From Wolfiporia cocos (taxonomy: Eukaryota > Basidiomycota > Agaricomycetes > Polyporales > Phaeolaceae), in the NCBI GenBank assembly GCA_029448655.1, contig JACCLO010000011.1, positions 3,188,852-3,252,851 of the forward strand: a DNA stretch of 64,000 nt. Reading direction: 5' to 3'. Made by a program: the position numbers and the translations under genes. How positions within the stretch are numbered: position 1 is the stretch's first letter; every line of letters starts with the position of its first letter. Under the pieces are notes generated by a model. It was not told where the DNA came from. It made no database searches and saw nothing but the letters and a program-made list of their open reading frames with translations. This document shows positions 57,364-64,000 of the stretch, piece after piece.

Positions 57364-60300
57364 AGTGGGAACATCTTCCCAGCTTCGCATCCAAGAAGTG
57401 CTCCGTCTCACAAAGCATCCCGCAGCTTCGAAGACCGCAGAGAACCCGTAGAAGCGCAGGTGTCGGCAGAGGCAGTAAAGAACAGCAAGTCCGATATAGT
57501 ATCCGCGTCATACATCGCGAAAGCGAGCTTCTCGCCAAGCAGGAACCCCACATTGCCTGCTCATACGTTGGTGAGTCCCAGAGAGCCTTGTTTATGCTGC
57601 AAGTGCAAACTGCGCTTCGTGATCGGTCAATCTTGCGAATGTTTCTTGTGCCTCAGGCTTCTCTTTCCGCGCAATCAAGCTAGCTTACCAGCCTTTTGAC
57701 CTACATCCGAGAAAGATGACTTGTACTGGTTGTACATCAATCACATTCTACTATGACGAGGACTTCGGCCCAATGCTTGATATCCTGCTAACACCCTCGC
57801 GGTCGGCGTTACAGCGTGACCATACGATATACTGATGCTATCGGGTCATCCGTCTTCCAGTGCGAATTCTTGTACGGCATCGCCGACCTGCGATGACCTT
57901 GCCCTTGTGCTCTCCTTGTCTCGGCCTCACCAAAACGCACTAGAGCTGCCTTATTTGAGCACCCTACGCCGATTACCCTGGATCTCGTTCTCGACGCTCA
58001 TTTTGATACGTTACCCACAATGGGAGCAATCATGAATAGGGACAAGCATTCGCCAGGGATTGTTGCCGTACATGACCAGGCACGCTGTCTGGAATTATGA
58101 AGAGCCGTTTGTAGAAGTTCGAAGGAAGCCTATTGCCTCGCGTGTCCTCAGGTCACACGAGAAAGGATTAATGAACGGCAATTTCCCCTTGAGCCTGTGC
58201 TGGGTACAGTGGACCCTCTCGGCATGCCGCGCAAGATGTCTAAGGGCCGATGGTCGAGCCTGTTCTCGAGAACGGGTCCGGCTGTTAGCCTATAAGCAAC
58301 CAGAACTCAACGGTGAGTGAAGCGTCACGTTGGTAAGCGCGCCGTCTGACTCCGATCATCTGGCATGAATTGCTTGTCGGATCAGGTCACTGTGCGACAT
58401 CAATCCTTGTCTCCGCTCACACGGAGGCTCGAGGCCTAAAGGGAAGACATGTGAAGCAGTCCGTACGTACCACACTGATACTTTGTCGAGCATGCCATTC
58501 GCAATCGCGTTATGCGAGGAATTAGCAGCGCTCATGTTCCCTGATTTCAGGATTGGTTGGATCAGATAGATTCAGACCGCCTGTGCGATGCCGGCATCTG
58601 CATACGTGTCCTCAGAATAGACGGATTTAAGTGAATGCCGCCAATCGGGAACTGGGGTAAATTTTCACCTGCCATTTTGGATAACGTTCGTAATGCCAGG
58701 AACGCTGTCGTATGGGCTACGCGGCCGCAACTGATTTTAGCGATCATTAGTACAAGACGTACGTTGTACTTCTTCAAAGCTGACTGGTCTGAATGCATGG
58801 ATTCCCTTCCTCCTTCATGTCCACAGTTCACTAATACCATTCAAAATTGCGCCTGGGGTTCCATGCTCTTACGTCCTTTGAACCGTCGCATGTGCAAGTG
58901 GCATGTGCAGGTGGTACACGAAACTTATTCTGACAACCGGCGCGCTCGGATACAAATTTGTGCAGCTAAAGCGTGCCTCGCCCTTTGCAAGGTGTATGAA
59001 ATGGACTCATCTCAGAAGGCAGCTACCTCGATGTCTCTCAAAAGCTAATCCGGAGTTATGTTCCTACTGAAGTAATGCGAGTTTGGCGGACCCGCAGCGA
59101 TACTGCCATTTGCAACAGGATCTGAGCAGTACTCGCCGCGCGATATCGATCGACGCACGGGCTCCCCTTCCCCACAGCAATCATTCCCAAATCTATGCCT
59201 GAACCAGTACGTCCAGTGTACACTCACATATCATACAGATTCATGTGATGCATATCTCACAATGCATAGCACGAACTTCCCTCGTTACGCGTTATCGTTG
59301 CTTCGACTCTACAGACAACCAGTTGCGCGATTGCGGAATTGCTGAAGTGACATCCTACCCTTGGCATGATCACCGCCCGATATACCACAGTTACGTTCCT
59401 GAAGGCCCGTTCACACCAGAGAGATACAAGAATCCGATATTCACGTAGGTCCTCGCTGAAGCCAATTATCAATACTCAGACGTAAATATGGACATCAGCC
59501 CTACACGCCCGAACAGTCACTTCAGGTACGATGTGAGCTCGACTGATGTGAATCGTAATCTGATATTCTCAGGCTGATAATCCTGTGAGTTACGAGATAG
59601 ACAATAAACAGTACAGCCGGCTTATTGCGATACAGGCCTTTCTAGATACAAGATGTCGATCGACTGTTGTCGATATCTGCTTATGGGAAACTAAGGCCTT
59701 TCTTCGCAGGCAAACAGCAGCCGCGCGCTCTGAACAGCAACATCGTTGCTATGTGACAGCGCTAGCTTGAGGTCGTGGAAGAAGTCTGGAGCATGCCATG
59801 CCAGCCGGTCAATTCGCACTGTTCCGGGCTGGGGGAGTAATGCGGAATATCTACATCAAAGACCAACGCGATATAGCTTAGCTGCGGCACGACGCAGGTA
59901 ATGTGCCAGCCACAGTGCATTCATACGGACGACTGTCTTACACTGTTACAGTGTGAAGGCAGATCTCACCGGCGAATTCAGACACGCCACCGAAAGCCGT
60001 GCGCAGGAGTCTGCCACCTCAGCATAGTGCGATGCTAGAAACGCGTAACACTAACTTTAGTTGCCAACATGCACGCAGTGATGCTCGTGAGGTAAGCAAT
60101 CGATATCGCCCCTTCTGGAACTACTGTGTTTTACATACAACTTGAAGCTTGATGCCCGCGTCTCGCCATAGATCGAAGGTAGACTCCTTCGCCCGCGAGG
60201 AAAGCATCATCATATCACTATCATATCACTGACAGGGATGCCTGACGCAGGAAGGCTGGGCAGAGTCGTTGCATCACATTCAATCGTTTCAAATGCAGTT

Positions 60301-61581
60301 CGTGGTCAGCTGGCTCACATTGACAATGACAGATTTTGTTCGTTACAATGTGAGCAGATTGACTTACTAACGCCATTCTGCGACAAGACGGAATACAGAG
60401 ACGCGATCTTGCTAAAATGTGATTATGGCTATAGGCTCAAGGGCCACTTGATATGAGTGATCTGCATGTCCTCCAGAACTCGGCGTCACTGTGGCACGCT
60501 CATAGATGACGTTGCTAGTCAGTCGTGGCACACCGATTCAGGGTACGCTGATGCAGCAACATGTCCGCAAGCTCTCTCCGGTACTCATAGTGCGCTTGAG
60601 CTCGATAGCGGTGAGCCGCAATATATTCACTGCGGGTTGGCATGCCGACATGCAAACACAGCGCTGCAGCATATGAAGAACGGCCAAGAGCCAGAATGGG
60701 GCTTACACGATGCAACGTTGGCTTCGCACCATCTCTTCCAGAACATATGTGGGATGGTGACATTGTACGCCTGCTCTTGGCGAGGCCTGCTAGGTTACCG
60801 CCTTCATTCGACGTGCCACAGTTGGTGCATCATAGTAACATTCTATGCTCACAGCGCTAGCTTGGGTCCCTTCGCGAAGTGCTATACACCCTTGATCGAG
60901 AAGCGTTTCATATGCACGCTTCAGCGTTGATTTCCGGCATTACTGTGGCATGCATTACTGTGGCATGCGAGGCCTTCATAGATGCTGGTGTGGCAGTGTG
61001 GTGCTGTGCTGTGGCGTGCTGCAATACATCGCAGTTCCTGCTGCTGGCGGCAAACTCCTACATCTAATATGCCCTCCCGATGGCGGTCACAGAAAGTTCC
61101 ACACCGAACGAAAAACGATATCGCCTGTCATTATTAGATCAGAGTGTGGTTGGATGTGGACTGAACAGCTGATCAACTTGGCGAATAAGCGATGTACCAC
61201 AATACACGAGCTTGCTGGGCTGTCAACGTGCTAAGACGCACTACATCCTCGAGGCAATGCGAATGATGTCATCGCAACTCTCGCAGGCAAGAGCGTTACC
61301 CCGTCTGCAGGTAGGCGGTGCTCCGGGCGTCACACCATGCCACTCAAGGCAAACAACCCTCCATTTCGATTCATTCCAACTATCGCCTAGGATTATACCA
61401 GTGTCCGTATAGTAGTTTCGGTGATGTAAGTAGAGTAGTACGGCGAGGGCGTCAACCGTCATTCGACCGAGGCAATTACATTTCGTAACGAATGCAAGCA
61501 ACGTTCGTCAGTTCGTTAGTCCGTGGAGTCCATGGAGTCCATGTCCGCGATCAGAGTCTGAGTCCATGCGCGAGCGCACTT
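57364..61581. other. gene-poor region
   Basis: No gene can be confirmed in 4.2 kb. Frames at 58635-59048 and 60457-60930 exceed 130 codons but lack known motifs. Several short direct duplications occur (for example GGCATTACTGTGGCATGCATTACTGTGGCAT-type sequence near 60940-60975, split over two units). The DNA resembles the decayed sequence around the MATE relic, and more diverged remnants may be present. Confidence 0.4.
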
Positions 61582-62158
61582 TTAGGAGCTGGTAGTGGTG
61601 TTTGCAAGGTTGACCGTCACATTAACGGTCTGCGTGTAGGGGAAGGGTCCGGCCTGGCGTCAACGTGTGCGTCAGCATTTCGCCTCGGCATAACACGGAG
61701 GAAGGGGAACTTACGCCGACGAGCGCGAGCTGCGTCACGGAGAGGATCGCCTCGCCCGTGTAGCTCGAGGGGATCTGGACGGTGAAGTTCTGGTACGGAT
61801 ACCAGCCGCCGGCGCGGAACTCGGGGTCGTACGAGCCGACGTAGAGCACGTCGCCAAGCGCCTGGGTGACATCGATGTCCTGGCAGCCGTTCGCGTAGCC
61901 TTCGCACGACTTCAGGCAGATGGCGATGCCGACTTCGGTGGAGCCGGTGAGGGAGTCCTAGTGCACACGCGTGGTCAGTCAGGACAGTGGGGCAGCGAAA
62001 GTGTGGGGTGTACGTACAGGGCGGTTCACCTGGACAGTGATGTTGCTGCCGGAGGGAATGCTCGACTGGTCGTTGGGCGCGCCAATGGCGATGTTCTGCG
62101 CGAGGGCAGAGACGGCGAGGGCGCCGAGGACGAAGAGCGACTTGATCGAAGAGAACAT
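61582..62158 (-). CDS. small secreted protein
   Basis: A signal peptide MFSSIKSLFVLGALAVSALA is followed by QNIAIGAPNDQSSIPSGSNI, TVQVNRPDSLTGSTEVGIAI, CLKSCEGYANGC, GDVLYVGSYDPEFRAGG, YPYQNFTVQIPSSYTGEAIL and SVTQLALVGAGPFPYTQ. It ends VNLANTTTSS at TAA 61582-61584. Two introns are inferred (about 62015-61960 and 61711-61652). The mature protein is about 130 residues, beta-rich in appearance, with a few cysteines and N-glycosylation sequons (NIT, NFT, NVT, NTT). I have seen similar proteins in mushroom genomes without assigned function; I do not know its role. There is no GPI signal or membrane helix. Confidence 0.85.
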
Positions 62159-62947
62159 CGTGATGATTGTGGGGAGTAGGAGTAGCGGATTAGGAGGAAT
62201 AGGTGTGTAGAGGCTGTCGGTACCGCTGGGGGTGGAGAAGAGAGGGAGAAATGCTCCACAATATATAGGCAGGAGGTAGCCGCCGGTGCGGCAGACCCGA
62301 GCCGACGACGCAACTGGCACGGACGTCTGGCCCTGAGGGGCGCAAGCCTTTTCCGAGGGCCCGAATCAGATGAGCGGCGATGAGCGGCCACGACTCACCG
62401 CCCTGGCCGACGCGGAGCTTCCCATACACCACCAGGCTATCCTCGAACCGTGCAGCCGTCGTCAGACCCGCAGTAATATCACGGTTGGTCATCGCCGGAT
62501 GAAACACTCCGTGCCCAGTGCAACTCCAAGTGGGCTCATTCCGAGCCGCCTGGGCGCTATGAATTTCACACCGCGGTCTTCATGCGCGATCTTCACCGCA
62601 TTCGCTCGCATTTCACTGCTCGAAGCGAGACTCATGGTCTGGGTTTGCGGCCTGTGAGCGTGATGACGAGCTGGACGGGACCAAAAAGCTCCAAGGCCAC
62701 GGAGAGTATGCGACATCGGTCGGGCCCGTGCACCGCTTTCTACTTCTTAGTTCAGTCGGATAGTGTACCGAGCCACGTGCCTCTAGCCGGGACGGGACTC
62801 GACTGTGGCTGCGGCTCTCAATCCTTGCACCCTCGAAGCACAGTCGTGCATCTGTTCGTCGTGCTTGACCCTGTCACTGTGCCATCAGAAAGCCCCGGGG
62901 TCGCTATTCAACGCTCTGGGAACATCAAAATCAGATCGCTTGTCGCC
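62159..62947. other. divergent intergenic region
   Basis: This stretch lies between the starts of the small secreted protein (-) and the ZIP fragment (+). It contains the promoter elements of both and no supported gene; the open frames seen are GC-driven. Confidence 0.4.
62261..62268 (-). promoter_or_regulatory. TATA-like box of the small secreted protein
   Basis: CTATATAT on the minus strand lies about 103 bases upstream of the ATG at 62158, in a typical core-promoter position. Confidence 0.5.
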
Positions 62948-63170
62948 ATGCCCGGCTTCATTGGCGTGCTGCTCATGTCCGCCTTCCTCGGCGCCGCTTC
63001 CTTTGGCATAGGCATTCTTCCGCTTTCGTTCTCATTCTCTAGTGAGTATGTCTGGCAGTTGCACACTAAGGGGCGCATTCTCTTACCCGATCAGAACTGG
63101 CCCTCGCACGCCTGTCCGCCCTTGGCACGGGCCTGCTCCTCGGCGCAGCGTTGGGCGTGATTATTCCTGA
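62948..63170 (+). pseudogene. ZIP-family metal transporter, 5' fragment
   Basis: Two exons read MPGFIGVLLMSAFLGAAS, then FGIGILPLSFSFS. An intron (about 63041-63091) is followed by KLALARLSALGTGLLLGAAL and GVIIPE, ending at a consensus donor GTAAGT (63171). This matches the first two to three helices of SLC39A9-type ZIP zinc transporters, including the G-x-G-LL-x-G and V-x-IPE blocks. In the remaining 830 bases I find neither the next expected helix nor the metal-binding HxxxD/E helices, although introns here are otherwise short. The gene is therefore truncated, or interrupted by an insertion with the rest beyond the window. Confidence 0.65.
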
Positions 63171-64000
63171 GTAAGTCAACCTATTACCACTACTTGCCGC
63201 GAACAGAATCGCTCTGGCTCAGCGCATCTATGCGCAAAATCCTTGTAATATGCATGAAGTGTCCCGAGCCTTTCCGTATCACGAAGACAGACCGATACTG
63301 CTCCGGAGTGGTCCCACATCCAGAATATTCTGTTAGAGGCTTCACGAAGCTTCCTTACTCGTTTAGAGACTCCAAATTTATCACAAAACGTAAGATCTAC
63401 GTCCATCGCGCGAAGCACGCAAATAAGGGCAAGGGCATTCCTTGGTAGCGGGCATTATGTACCGAGGGCATCATCACGCAAGGTATCATTGCCGTGATCA
63501 CTTCAGAAGGAGAGGTTCTGCGACGGTGTGACAGGGACAGGTCAGTTCTGCTGCCAGTGCGCCTCCAAAGGCTCTACAATTCTGATTGCTCATAAGGGCA
63601 TGGTCCCAGCGCCTATTTGGCATTCCTGATCTCCAAGACCTGAAAACATAATTATGGATAAGGAATAGCCCATCCAGATCGTCAGATTGCAACACTGTGG
63701 CTGTATATTTAGGAAAGTCCCGCTGGTCGTTGCCCCTGTTCAACTGATGTTCCTGGATCCGGCTAACCCCACGTACGCGTCGCCTGTTTCTGTCACTGAT
63801 CGGATCTCCCGCTTGAGCCCTCATCTTGATACTGTAAGCATCATATGCGGTTCATTGACACCAACAGTATCCCCTCTGTGTGCAGCAGTTTACACCAGCA
63901 GTCGGCTAGTCAGACTGCAATGGCTGGGGAGAGACTGCATTCCAGCACAAGGTGTCCGTCAGCGTAGCTGTCCTAAAATGCTCAGTACACTTCATGCATA
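63171..64000. other. no ZIP continuation or other gene recognised
   Basis: The stretch after the ZIP donor contains short frames without known motifs. It may be a long intron, inserted DNA, or unrelated sequence past a breakpoint. Confidence 0.35.

Noticed and set aside
1..64000. CRISPR array, prophage or bacterial-type operon
   Set aside because: No spaced direct repeats of CRISPR form, no phage genes and no ribosome-binding-site pattern; the intron-rich genes are eukaryotic.

Overview
The window looks like nuclear DNA of a mushroom-forming basidiomycete, most like a wood-decay Agaricomycete. Evidence: compact genes split by many 45-70 nt GT-AG introns (some with a visible TACTAAT branch site), a Ser/Thr-rich single-pass surface protein pair, a basidiomycete-type seven-transmembrane DUF6534 protein, a MACPF-fold gene, and fungal housekeeping orthologues. 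All gene calls come from reading translated exons by eye; no database search was run.

Layout. 1-1600: AT-rich, repeat-like DNA. 1602-3211: a broken MACPF (perforin-fold) gene. 3640-5350 (-): DUF6534 membrane protein. 6659-11594: a dense housekeeping block with the ribosome-assembly factor MRT4 (-), deoxyhypusine hydroxylase LIA1 (+, divergent from MRT4), a CmcJ/NvfI-type oxygenase-family gene (-) and QCR8 of respiratory complex III (+, divergent from it). 11.6-25.2 kb: a gene-poor region holding a MITE-like element (about 12.9-13.6 kb) and two convergent paralogous small zinc-finger genes (20.8-22.0 kb). 25.3-30.2 kb: eIF3e (-), an MPDU1-type PQ-loop protein (+, divergent) and a Gfo/Idh/MocA oxidoreductase (-). 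31.0-37.5 kb: two tandem Mid2/WSC-like Ser/Thr-rich membrane proteins. 38.6 kb: tRNA-Asp(GTC) with a 10-nt intron. 39.1-42.3 kb: tandem short-chain dehydrogenases (-). 43.0-43.25 kb: a relic copy of the DUF6534 5' exons. 43.5-47.3 kb: a HUL5/UBE3C-type HECT ubiquitin ligase. 50.1-51.7 kb (-): a secreted agmatinase-family ureohydrolase. 52.25-54.4 kb (+): a MATE transporter, followed by a decayed MATE copy (55.5-57.4 kb). 57.4-61.5 kb: no recognisable gene. 61.6-62.2 kb (-): a small secreted protein. 62.9-63.2 kb (+): the first exons of a ZIP-type metal transporter whose continuation I cannot find.

There is no operon-like system. The recurring theme is local duplication with differing fates: both copies kept (SDR pair, surface-protein pair, zinc-finger pair) or one copy decayed (DUF6534 relic, MATE relic). 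The items most worth following are a palindromic E-box motif that occurs twice, an 11-nt microexon in QCR8, the MITE-like element with matching termini, and the divergently decorated zinc-finger pair.
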